64,000 bases of DNA, taken from contig JAAOMT010000379.1 of the NCBI GenBank assembly GCA_016748015.1, forward strand, positions 234,042 to 298,041, given 5' to 3'. The translations under genes were made by a program, and so were the position numbers. The stretch comes from Geosiphon pyriformis (Eukaryota > Glomeromycota > Glomeromycetes > Archaeosporales > Geosiphonaceae). A model generated the notes under the pieces. The model saw only the letters and a program-made list of their open reading frames with translations, was not told where the DNA came from and made no database searches. Every line of letters starts with the position of its first letter. Positions within the stretch are counted from its first letter, which is position 1. Shown here one piece after another: positions 1 through 11,085 of this stretch.

Positions 1-1239
1 ATTAAATTTCAGCCTTTTACACGTTATAGTTTCAAAAATATTTGTTTATTTTCCTTTTTAATAATTTTGATCCAGCTAAAATTTACCTTTCAAAAGGGCA
101 TTGTATTTTTAAATTTTCGTCTTAATCGGAATAGCTATAGTGCATTTTTATAAAGAAATAATTAAAATTTGACATTAATTTTATTTCGTACACTTTAGAG
201 TGCCCTTTTCGTTCATAACAAAACGTTGAGAATTGGATTTGGTCAATTGATCTAAAACGAGATAGATAATCGAAACCATTTTTGGGTGGGTGAATGTTTA
301 ATGTCCCATTCAAGACAAAACAAAATAGATTTAATTGTTATAATGGTTAAAATGTGAAAAAAGTATTGAATTAAATATCCCAGCTTAGAAAAAGGTTAAA
401 CTTTTAAAAAGAAACAATTTTATCAATTTTCATCAATTCTAATTTGTTTTTGGGTAAAAAATTTAAGAAAATATTGATTTCAATCATTCCTTTCATTATA
501 TTCCCTTTGATCAAATGTAAAATATTAAAACTACCGTGAGAAATATTTCAAAAAAATATTTTGTGTTACTAAAAATTAAAAGGGACACTCAAGTTTTTTT
601 GCTGGTTTATCATATACTTTTTGGTGTTGATTTTTCTCGTTAAAAGGCTGGAGGAAATAAAGAAAAGGAAATTATTCAATAAAATCTTTAAATCAAATTT
701 TTTTGTTTATCATACATTTGGGTAATAGAAAGAATTCCAAAAGAGCAAAAAAAAACTAATTCTGAATTGTTTATATTTTTTTCAATGGTTGTTTCATTTT
801 CAAATTTAAACTTAGACATTTTAAGATTTTCTATGAAGAGAAAACCCGTTGATGTCCTCAGTTCATTTCCCAACTAATAATATTGATCTATCATCAAAAA
901 CATACAGAGACTATCTCAAAGATCCATTAAACATTCTTTGGAATTTCTTTGTAATGAGACTAATTTCTTTGTAATGAGACTAATATCTCATTCACATTAA
1001 AAAAAAATTCTTTGAAAAAACTATTATTTATAATTAATCAGAAGAACGGTGAAATGTTAGATCTAATATCTTCTGGGCTAGAATTGAATCAGTAAAATTT
1101 TTTATAAAAACTAAAGCTTGAAACTTCAAAGAACAATACCCTTCTGAAGTTTATTCAACGAATAATAAATTCTTTGAAAACAAAAGATTGCAATTAAAAT
1201 AACGTTTAACGTCTCTCAAAAAGCTTTACTTTATATAAA
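1..1239. other. AT-rich 5' flank with no gene seen
   Basis: No supportable gene. The short open frames here lack coding texture and recognisable domains. The stretch must contain the promoter of the repeat protein that starts at 1240. It holds a perfect tandem duplication of a 20-bp unit (941-980) and TATA-like strings, one near 1096 and one just before the ATG (1231-1239). Confidence 0.5.
941..980. repeat. 20-bp tandem duplication upstream of the secreted repeat gene
   Basis: Two adjacent copies of AATTTCTTTGTAATGAGAC, each preceded by one variable base, begin at 941 and 961. They lie about 260 bp upstream of the start codon at 1240. Whether they act as regulatory sites is unknown. Confidence 0.8.
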
Positions 1240-2091
1240 ATGTCTCACCAATCTTTTGCTCCCTTGCCCACAATCTTTTTGATAACTCTTCTTCTCACCT
1301 ACCTCTTCGTCTCGGCTATTCCAAATGGATATGGTAGTGACGGAAATGGAAACGGAAACGGCAATGGAAATGTTGGAAACAACAACGGAAACAACAACGG
1401 TAACAACAACAGTGGTAGTGGGAACGGAAACAACAACGGTAACAACAACGTTGGAAGCAACAACGGAAACTTGAACGGTAACAACAACAGTGGTAGTTAT
1501 AACGGAAACTTGAACGGTAACAACAACACTGGTAGTTATAACGGAAACTTGAACGGTAACAACAACACTGGTAGTTATAACGGAAACTTGAACGGTAACA
1601 ACAACACTGGTAGTTATAACGGAAACTTGAACGGTAACAACAACACTGGTAGTTATAACGGAAACTTGAACGGTAACAACAACACTGGTAGTTATAACGG
1701 AAACTTGAACGGTAACAACAACACTGGTAGTTATAACGGAAACTTGAACGGTAACAACAACACTGGTAGTTATAACGGAAACTTGAACGGTAACAAAAAT
1801 AATGGTTCCTACAATGGAAACTTGAACGGTAACAAAAATAATGGTTCCTACAATGGAAATTTGAACGGTAACAAAAACCATGGTTCCTACAATGGAAACT
1901 TGAACGGTAACAAAAACCATGGTTCCTACAATGGAAACTTGAACGGTAACAAAAACTATGGTTCCTACAATGGAAACTTGAACGGTAACAAAAACTATGG
2001 TTCCTTCAATGGAAACTTGAACGGTAACAAAAACTATGGTTTCTACAATGGAAACTACAACGGTAACGCAAACGGTGTCGAATACCATTAA
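1240..2091 (+). CDS. Secreted Asn/Gly-rich 13-residue tandem-repeat protein
   Basis: A single-exon frame of 283 residues. Residues 1-26 look like a signal peptide: a polar start, then a hydrophobic core (TIFLITLLLTYLFVSA) with a likely cut after VSA. Residues 27-71 are simple Gly/Asn sequence. Residues 72-279 are 16 units of 13 residues with consensus GSYNGNLNGNNNT, and the protein ends VEYH. Seven central units (1531-1803) are identical in DNA; later units differ in codons and swap NNNT for KNN, KNH or KNY. There are no cysteines and no known enzymatic domain. The composition suggests an extracellular or cell-wall-associated protein, or a repeat effector; this is inference. The antisense frame across the array is also open, but only because the repeat keeps it free of stops. 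I do not recognise a named family. Confidence 0.8.
   Translation: MSHQSFAPLPTIFLITLLLTYLFVSAIPNGYGSDGNGNGNGNGNVGNNNGNNNGNNNSGSGNGNNNGNNNVGSNNGNLNGNNNSGSYNGNLNGNNNTGSYNGNLNGNNNTGSYNGNLNGNNNTGSYNGNLNGNNNTGSYNGNLNGNNNTGSYNGNLNGNNNTGSYNGNLNGNNNTGSYNGNLNGNKNNGSYNGNLNGNKNNGSYNGNLNGNKNHGSYNGNLNGNKNHGSYNGNLNGNKNYGSYNGNLNGNKNYGSFNGNLNGNKNYGFYNGNYNGNANGVEYH
1453..2076 (+). repeat. 39-bp coding tandem repeat array (16 units)
   Basis: Sixteen in-frame 39-bp units encode the 13-residue repeats. The middle seven are base-for-base identical, which suggests recent expansion by unequal exchange or slippage. The 3' units form a second subfamily with different synonymous codons, such as TCC TAC AAT in place of AGT TAT AAC. 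Confidence 0.9.
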
Positions 2092-3003
2092 ATTATCATT
2101 TGTACAAATTAGCGATACTTTTTTTTTCTTAAAATTAGAAAATATCTTATTTATCATTTCGCATTTTAAATTTTTATAAAATGATGTAAAGGAAGTTTGC
2201 TTAAATTCTTGAATAAATTATTTATTTTTCCCATAAATAAGATCTTGGACTAAATAATCGAGTGATTTTCCCACTTGATTTAATCAGGTTAACAATATCC
2301 AAGTGGTAAGAATGAGTTTGAAAATGGTCATATAATAATTAAAATGTGACCTCTTTAAAATTAAAAATTTGAAGACAATGCAAGGATAACTATTTTTAAA
2401 AATTGCCATTCACAAATGAATACTGGAGATTTTGGTATTTATTCACAAAATTGGATAGAGAGCCTTTAACTATAGCTGCTCGTTTGTTACTTGAATTTTC
2501 AGGTTTACATTTAATCTTATGAGAAGAAACAATGTAATAAAATTGATTAAAGAGATAAATAATAGGTGGTTAAAAATTATGGCATAAATTCAAAGTTTAA
2601 TTTTTATTATTAAATTCATATTTCTAATTTCTAAATCCCATAATTTTTGATTTTTTTTTGCAAGACAATTTTATTTAAGCTCAATGATAAATTTTATATT
2701 CTTTTTTTAATGTTTGCTATTTTTTGGGAATAAAATAAATGTTATTTTTAGCAGAATTTGAAATCAATTATGTAAAAAGTCAGATGAAATTTTACAAGAA
2801 AAATTTTATTTGTAATATATTATACAAACAATCCAAAAATAAAAGGTTATTTTTTAAATAGATTAAAAAAATGCTAAGAAAACAAAAGTTTCTTAGCATA
2901 TTGTTTAAATGGTATTCAAATATATTTTTGGAATTATGTACAAATAATGCTTAAAATTATAAAAAACTGCATCATCATTTTATATTAACCAATTATTTTT
3001 ATT

Positions 3004-3560
3004 TTCAAAATTTATCCTATTATAATGACTAAACAATATAAAATCATTACTTATCTGAGTTGCTGCTGCATATATTATTTTGAATCTCTACTTTTTATTT
3101 GTCTTTTTCTATTTCAAGTTTAATTTTTCACTTTTTTAAATCTTTTTTTCTTTACTTTATTATTAAATAAAATTTTTAAAACTTATGCCATTATAACAAC
3201 TAAACAATATAAAATTATTACCTATTAGAATTGTTGCTGAACACATTATTTTGTATCTTCACTTTTTATTTGTTCTTTTCTATTCCAAATTTTCTATATT
3301 CTATTTGTTTTTTTATATTTTTTTACTTATTTTTTTGTTTTTTTTACTTATTTTTTTGTTTTTTTTAAATTTTTTTTCTTCTATAATACTTATCACTTTT
3401 AAGATTATTTAATATTTGGTAAAATATTATTATAATAACTAATCTTTTCAATATTACCTAATATTTAGTAAGAGAGTTATTATAATATCTAGATAATATA
3501 AAATTGTTATTTCTCTATATATATTATTTTATGTTTCTGGATTTTGCAAACTTTTTATAA
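3004..3560. repeat. Diverged tandem repeat, about three copies
   Basis: Copies of a segment of roughly 130 bp begin near 3004, 3172 and 3460. They share the core CTAAACAATATAAAAT.ATTAC (changed to CTAGATAATATAAAAT in the third) followed by an ATTATTTT..T.T motif. The first two copies align well for over 100 bp; the third is weaker. Judged by eye only. Confidence 0.5.
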
Positions 3561-4244
3561 TGACAATAATTTTACTAATATATAATACATTATTATAAAT
3601 AATAATATAAGCATAGTATATAAATTCACTTTATTTAAAAGCAGAGAATTTAGAAAAAAGAAGAGAACTTTAAAAAATATTTAAAAAAGTAAAAAAAAAT
3701 ATTTAATATTTGTTTTTGAACAAAAATCAACTTAGATTTATATATTTTAAAAAGAAATAATTAAATTACATTTAAAACACAAAAAACACAAAAATAAAAA
3801 TAAAATAAAATAAAAATAGAATTTTGTTAATAGTTATAATCAAAAATTATATGTTTTAGCAATTTTTTAGTAAATTAAAATACCTAAAAATTTGGAAATG
3901 TAATAATATTGGTTTGAATTTATGTGTTTTAATAAATATTTATCATTAAAAATAGTAATAATCTTTCAATTTTTTGATACGATTTAATAATTTTTGGTAT
4001 TTTTTTATTTATTTTTAGGAATACAAAATTTTTGTAATAATTTTGTTATTTTTAATTATTTTTAATTTTTTCTTAATATTTTAGTATTTTTAGTATTTTT
4101 AATTATTATATTATTTATATTATTAATATTTAATTGGCTAATTAATACTATTATTATATTATTGATTTTTTATGTTGGTAATACCATCTTATTTTTAGAA
4201 TTAGTTATTGATAAAATTATTAACCTTATTAATAATTTAATTAT

Positions 4245-4440
4245 TAACTTATTATTAACTTAATTATTGACCAATTTATTAATTTCTTTTCAAAAATATA
4301 TAAGTAAAACTTTTTAAAAACGTAGAAATTTATTCAAAACTAGAATTATTCTTACTTAAATTTCTTAACAAGCTAATTACAATAATTTTAAATTCTTTTT
4401 TATTATTTAATTTTTTTTTTGATTTGTATATTGTTAACTT
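4245..4440 (+). repeat. AT-rich direct repeat, copy 1
   Basis: Matches about 10005-10180 in the same order and orientation: an ATTATTGA segment, then AATATATAAG, a TTTTTAAAA stretch, a long T run and ATTTGTATA. The copies are imperfect. They could be long terminal repeats of a decayed element or two copies of a dispersed AT-rich repeat. Confidence 0.35.
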
Positions 4441-7400
4441 TTTGTAAAATATGTTGAATAAAAAATATTTATTAAAAAAAATCTGTTATTGAATTATAAG
4501 AATGTTAATATAAAACATATAACTATAGCAGTTGTATTAATTTTTATTGACAGTATAAATTCTTTAGTTACTTTTTAGATAAAATAACAATAAAACATTT
4601 ATAAAACTGATCTTACACATTAAATTTCAAAAAATTTAATTAATTTATTTATTTATTTGAATTTACTCTTTAATTGTTTTTTCACTATAAAATATTTGTT
4701 TTTTTTCTATTCATTAATATATTATTTTAATCTATAAAATAAAAGTAATGTTTTTTGTGAAGTTATTTAATTTTTAATTTATTTATTATTATATAAATAA
4801 CTATTTCTCTTGAGTACAAAAAAACAAAATTATTTTATTGCTTACAATTGAAATAATTTAGATTACATCAAACTTAATTTTTTATCCTCTTTTTTTATTT
4901 AAAACCCAGTTTATTTTGACAGTTTCAAGATTTTTAGAATTGGTTTTTAATTATTTATTTAATCAAAACCTATTTAGCTTTTACTGTTTACTTTTTTGAT
5001 CAAGTTTATTTTGAAAAAGATTTTTAAAACAGAAAAAATTACATTAACCAAATAATATTTTTAATCAATTATATCTTGAGTTTAAAGTTTGAAATTATTG
5101 CATTCACAATTATATAGTTACCTATTAATTAGTTAAAAATTCTTTAAAAATTGAAAATAAAAAAAGTTATAAACTGCTTTTATTTTTGAACTTTTTTTAA
5201 GTAATATAAACTTATTCCAGACCAAAATTTAATTTAATGGCAAAAATATTTTATTAGTCTTTAAAAAATTCAAACGGCTCTTAATTAATAAAATATAATT
5301 TTTTATATCAATTTTAAAAAAATGCACAAAATCAAATTAAATAATTAGAAAATTTTAAAAGAACAACAACAGTTAATCAATGCAATAATAACTTTAAGTT
5401 TTATATTCTTTACAATTTGATTTGAGAAAAAGTTTAGAACTTCAATTTTAATATCAAAATAGCACATTGAATTAAAATAACAAATCCAAGAAAAGTAATT
5501 AATAAATATGTAAAAGTAATTTCAAAGTTAATAAAACATTCAAATTCTGGAAAAAACCGAACAAAAAGTAAAAAAAAAATTTTTTTTTATAAAAGAATTA
5601 AAAATTATAGAATTAGCTTAGTGCATCTGATTTTTTCAAAGGTCTTGATTTAATTGATTAATTGGAAGAAATTATTCAAAAATTTTTCAAAATAAAAATA
5701 AATCTATATAGAAATAATAAAACAATCAATTTTTTGGAAAGAGAAAATTTACCAAAACTCAGTTTTTGTAGCTTTTTATTGTCATATCAAGTGTAAATTT
5801 TCCGATTTAAGATTTTCATTGAAATGAGAGGTTACTTTATGTATTTAAATAAATCAAAAGTCCTGTGAAAATAATTTACATAAATATTAAGTATCCAATT
5901 AACTTAATCTATGATAAATTTTTTAATTTAAATTTCATTTATTACTATACATTTATAGAAAAAATATTAAATCAATTAGATAGTAATAATTCAAACACAT
6001 TTGAACTTGAAATAATATTTTAAAAAAAATTCTACCAAACTAGATTTTAAAAAATTATTTAACTAAGTAATCGTTTTTTACAATTTCTTATTTATTTTTA
6101 ATTTGAGCAACATAGATTAAAATCAATTATCAACACTAATTATAGGCGTCAATAGAATATATCTTATCAAAAACAATTCAAATTATAAAAAAGATATATA
6201 AATTTTTAATTTCAACCAAAAATTATCATTATTGTATGCTTATTTACAATCAAATAAAAAATATGAGAAATAAACTCATTTTTACTATAAAGCTTGTGTT
6301 AAAAAATGGTTTGGTTCTTTAAAACAATTATCAAATAAAACACGCTTTTTGTTTAATCTAAAAAATAATGTTTTCAAAATAATTTTTTTGAATTCGTATA
6401 TTCTTTAAAAATAGTTGGTAACCAAATGTGTTAATTGCTGGTTTACTCTTATTACATAATTTAATAACTTCTTTTTGTTATTAAACATGAACTTTTAACA
6501 TATATTTTTTGGCTAAATTATTACATATAAACGGAATCAAAACTTTTAAAGTTTGAGAAAAAGTCTATCTACCTTAATCGAATGCAAAAATTTGCTTGTA
6601 TCAATAACATCCATTTTTTCATTAACATCCAATTGGTATTGTATGTTTAATTTTTTTTAAAAAAATATTAATTTATTAATATATATTAAAGATTTAAATT
6701 GCCAATTTAATAATTAAAATTTTGATGTAGAATAAAAGTATTAATAATATACTTAATATATATGTGTTATTAAAATCCAAAATTGAGAAAAATAAACACT
6801 TTAAAATTGGTTATTAAAAAGAATATTTGATTGAAAATGTTCTTTGGGATAATGTTAATTTATAAAACATACTAATAATCTGTTGGCTTTTTTGGTTAAA
6901 CAAAATTTAGATTTTAAGAAATTTTGCTAATCAAATTTATACAATTGAAAAAGATAAATCTTGACTAACTTACAAAGAAAAAACAACCTTGAAAAATACT
7001 GACAAAAATCATTTTAAATGTTTAACTTTTGTTTAGTTTAGAATAAGACGGATTATTTATGAATCAAAAAAGAGCTATACATTTGTATTTTTTGAAATTT
7101 CATTAAAATATAAAATTTGGATGATAGATAGCATTTTCATGTGATTGTTAATATTAAAAAAAAATTCTTGTTATTATTTGTTTATTTACATAAATACAAT
7201 TAAATTTGGTTGTTTGTTTTTAAAATTGCTTGCTTGTAAAGATATTAAATTTATGAGCTTAGAAATTCCCAAAATAGTTTTTTTTGAATAAAAAGAATTT
7301 ATAGTAAAAACATATATAAATAGCTACATAGATAGTAACAAACAAAAGTTCAAAAAATTATTTTAGAAAAATAAGATTAATGGTTTTATAACTGCAAAAT

Positions 7401-9610
7401 ATGCAAAAGCCAAGTATACTTTATTTTGTATTTTCAATATATCTTAAATTTGCATAAATTTGTTTGGGTTTTGTTTTATATTAACTTGTTTTGAAAATAA
7501 TTAATCTTGTTTTTTTTGTTATTTTGAGTTTAACTACAGAATAATATTATACAATAAAACACAGATACAACCGAACAGTTATGTGAAAAAAATTGTTAAA
7601 AAAGTAAAAAAAAAACTTTTAAAAATCCTCCAACAATAATTTAATCCAAAAAATTAACACAAAATAATTAAGAAATTTAGAAGAAATAATTTCCAATAAT
7701 ATATTGTTATTATTATTTAAAATAACCGAATATTTTAAATTTTGTATATCAATAAGTTCAAACAGATATTTGACAAAACAATAGTGTAACAAATAGAATA
7801 TTTTATTGGAAAAAACAATTTAATAATTCATTTAAAAGCCATATACTGACTATACTCTATATTTTAAGACTATCATGAAATACTATTACATTTAGTCATA
7901 GAATTATTAACTATAAACAACTGAAAAAAATAATCAATTTGCAGTTTAAAAAACTAAAATAAAAATTTCTAATATCATAATGAAAAAAATAATTAAGTTT
8001 ATTCAAGAAAAAAATTAATTGGATTTCACTAAAGCTTAATATTAAAAAAGAAAAAAAATATTACTATAAAGTAATATAAAAAAAATAATTAATAATTAAA
8101 TATAGCATAAATTAGCCAATCACATCTTAGAAATTATTAAATAATATAATAACAAAAATTTCAAAAATATCAAAAAAGTCAGAAATCCAAACAATAACTC
8201 AAAAAAAGTGCAAAAATTATTAAAAATTCCAGAAATTCTGTATTACAAAAATTTATATATTAAAAACAGAAAAATAATAATTTTTTTATCAAATATTTTT
8301 TAAATAATTTTAATAATTAAACAAATATCTACTATTCAAATTCTATTAATTCATATTTATCATATTAAAATTACTTATTTTTAAACTAACAATAATAAAA
8401 AATCTAACAATATTATAATAATAGCTCTTAATTATAGCTATTAATAAAATACTAATTCTTTACTTTATTATTTCATTTATTTTCTTTTTTTTTGTTTGTT
8501 TGTTTTATTGTTTAAATTAATTAATTAAGAAAAAATGCTAAAATTATAAATCAAAAATTGTCTAATAAAAAATACAAAAATAGGCATAAAATTAACTTAG
8601 TAAAAATTGAATTACTTATCAAAAAAATAAAAATACCAGAATAAATTAGTTATTATATTATTAATTATAATTATTTGAATTTTTGTTTATTATACAAAAA
8701 ATTCAACTGTTAAAATTTTCAAATTTATTAAAATTTACAATATTAACTTATAGATTAATATACTATATAACTAATTATAATACTAGTTAAAAAGTTAAAT
8801 ATACTAAATTTATTAATAAATCTTTAACAAAAAATTTCAACTTGATAAAAACTATTTTAGTATAGTATCTTAATAAATATTTAAAAATTGGTTATTAAAT
8901 TATAGTTTTGCTAATTTTCATATATATTTTATAAAAACTTTTAACAAAAATTGCTATTATATTTATTATAATTTAAAAAAAACTTTAACTACATATTTTT
9001 GTGTATTTTTAATTATATTATAAAAAAACTATTATTAATAACTGTTTTAATAATTAAATTACTTTAATTTATAGATTATTTATAAACTTATTTGTTTTAA
9101 TTATTATATAATATTATTGTTAATAATTATATTTATATAATAATTGCCAAAAAAATTATTTTTAAAAATTATTACTAAGATATTATTTGTTTAAAAATAT
9201 TGTTAAAATTAATTTTAGTAAAATTTTATTGTTTACAAAAAATTTTATTTAAAATAAATTTATTGGTTTTGGTTTATAGCAAATTTGTAATTAGTTTTAA
9301 TATTTTTTGTAAATATTTGTAAATATATAACATAATTTTGATTAACTTAAATAACTAATTAAATATAAAAAAATATAAGTCATACTTATTTAAAATTTTT
9401 TATTATTGTATTATAATAAGTAATAATTAAACTATATTTATTAAATAAATAAATTATAATAATATTGTATTAAAATATTATTTAAATAAAATAATCTATT
9501 TAAACTAAAAAAATATTATTATTTAATATATACTTAGATTTAATTACTAAACTATTTTACAAAAAACAATAATTTAACAAATAATAAAATTATATTAAAA
9601 TATTATTTAA

Positions 9611-9632
9611 TATATATATATATATATATATA
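9611..9632. repeat. (TA)n microsatellite
   Basis: Eleven uninterrupted TA dinucleotides inside the AT-rich block. Confidence 0.95.
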
Positions 9633-10004
9633 ATTAACAATAAAATCATTAAAACTAATTTAAATAAAACAATTAATCAAATTAATTTAATTAAATTTAT
9701 TATTATTAATATTACTAATAATAATAAATATATTGTAGTCGTAATTAATTATTTTACCAAATAATTAAAAACCAAAACCATTAAAATAATTAATACCAAA
9801 TTTATAATTAAATTTATTTATTAAAATTTAATTTATTAATATTATTACTTAAATAAAAAATTATTAAAATAATAATATTATTAAATATTTATATTATTAT
9901 AATAAAAATTTTTAATTTTTAATTTTATTTATTATATACATATATATAATTACATATATTAATTATTAATGTTATTATTGGTTATTTTATTTTTAAAATA
10001 AGTT

Positions 10005-10180
10005 ATTAATATAATTATTAATATAATTATTGATTCTTTTTTAACAATATATAAGAAAAATTTTTTAAAACTATAAAAAATAAAATTTAAACAAAAATTT
10101 ATATTTAAATTAATACAATAATATTAACTTTTATATTTTTTTACTATTTTTTTTCTTTTTTTTTTTAATTTGTATAAGCA
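10005..10180 (+). repeat. AT-rich direct repeat, copy 2, ending at the F-box pseudogene
   Basis: Second copy of the repeat at 4245-4440. Its terminal T run and ATTTGTATA fall where homology of the neighbouring F-box pseudogene to its intact paralogue stops (about 10168-10180). This suggests that the repeat end is the junction of an insertion. Confidence 0.35.
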
Positions 10181-11085
10181 TTCGAGCTTTTCAAAAGTTA
10201 AATTTAATTCAGTCGAAGATAAGTTCTCGACTGGTCTAAATGACGGAGATTGGTAAAAGATATTAATGCTCGGCATACTTTGGAGGTTAAATTGGATAAT
10301 CTAACGAAGCGTATCCTGAGTGCTTGCAATTGATATTGAGTACCGATCAAGTTAGCAATGAGCACTTTAGGGTCAGATTTTATCCAAGTTTCCAAGGCTA
10401 TTGAAGTGAGGCGCTTTTGAGCTCGAATAAAATTTGTAATTTGTTCGATATCTGACCAATATTCTTCCGATTGGTGATAGTCAGTAATTCTAATATCACT
10501 AGCTGCGCTCTTGAATCGAAGATGCTTAATTTCGTGGCAACCATTAGGCAAGGTCTCTAATAAATAAGAATGGTTTTGAGAAGAGGAGATTTCAAAATGA
10601 GTAATATTCTTGAAGATTTCACCAGGATGAAGCTGGATATTTCCCCCAAAATATTTCAACTCCTATGTATTTGTCAATTGAGACTTTTAAATTTTGAGCT
10701 TGACGGAAAAAATGCTGAATCAAGATGTCAAAAATAGCCATCTGTTTTTTGTTTGCAGCTGTGAGCCGAAAATAATCTCGTGCCTCGGAAAACAACCACA
10801 TCTCAATATCAATCTATAAAGAAAGCCTGAAGATAAGAAGGGTAATTAAAACTGGGCGTTGTTTTATTTACTGGCCTGAGTAAAGATTTTTTACGAAGAC
10901 ATTTCAATTATTTATGAGATAAACTTCCTAAATAGGCCCTAATAGAATTCTTTGATTTCTCAAGACCCAGGGGTGAGCGCTATAACGATACCGTTGACGT
11001 TCGACTTGTAGACAGTTAAGCATTGATGCCATGTTTAAATTTTCAAAAATTTCTCTGATGGTAGTAAATTGAACGAATTCTTGAG
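10168..11085 (-). pseudogene. Decayed and truncated F-box/LRR-type gene, paralogue of the 23.8-kb gene
   Basis: Read from 11085 downwards, short frames align in order with residues 4 to about 245 of the F-box protein at 23776: KNSFNLLPSE, IREIFENLNMASMLNC, LQVERQ, SPLGLEKSKNSI, NYPSYLQAF, then MWLFSEARDYFRLT and FKNITHFEISSS. The frame changes several times (near 11055, 10985, 10805 and 10640-10660) and contains stops, for example near 10905 and after LRLN at 10204. The last homologous piece (LNLTFEKLECL) ends near 10180 at the AT-rich block, so the 3' half is missing. Several independent frame breaks argue against one sequencing error. It is not expected to make a functional F-box protein. 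Confidence 0.8.

Larger units (their letters stand above)
2092..10167. other. 8-kb gene-free, extremely AT-rich block
   Basis: Almost entirely A and T, with stop codons in every frame and no supportable gene. It contains a diverged tandem repeat (about 3004-3560), a direct-repeat pair (about 4245-4440 and 10005-10180) and a (TA)n run at 9611-9632. A short coding-like stretch at about 2402-2520 (plus strand, around NEYWRFWYLF) was not identified. The right edge abuts a truncated F-box pseudogene, so at least that edge looks like an insertion boundary. Confidence 0.6.

Noticed and set aside
1231-2157. 308-codon antisense frame across the repeat array (VTVQVSV-type repeats)
   Set aside because: It is open only because the 39-bp repeat is periodic. 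The sense frame has a signal peptide and natural composition.
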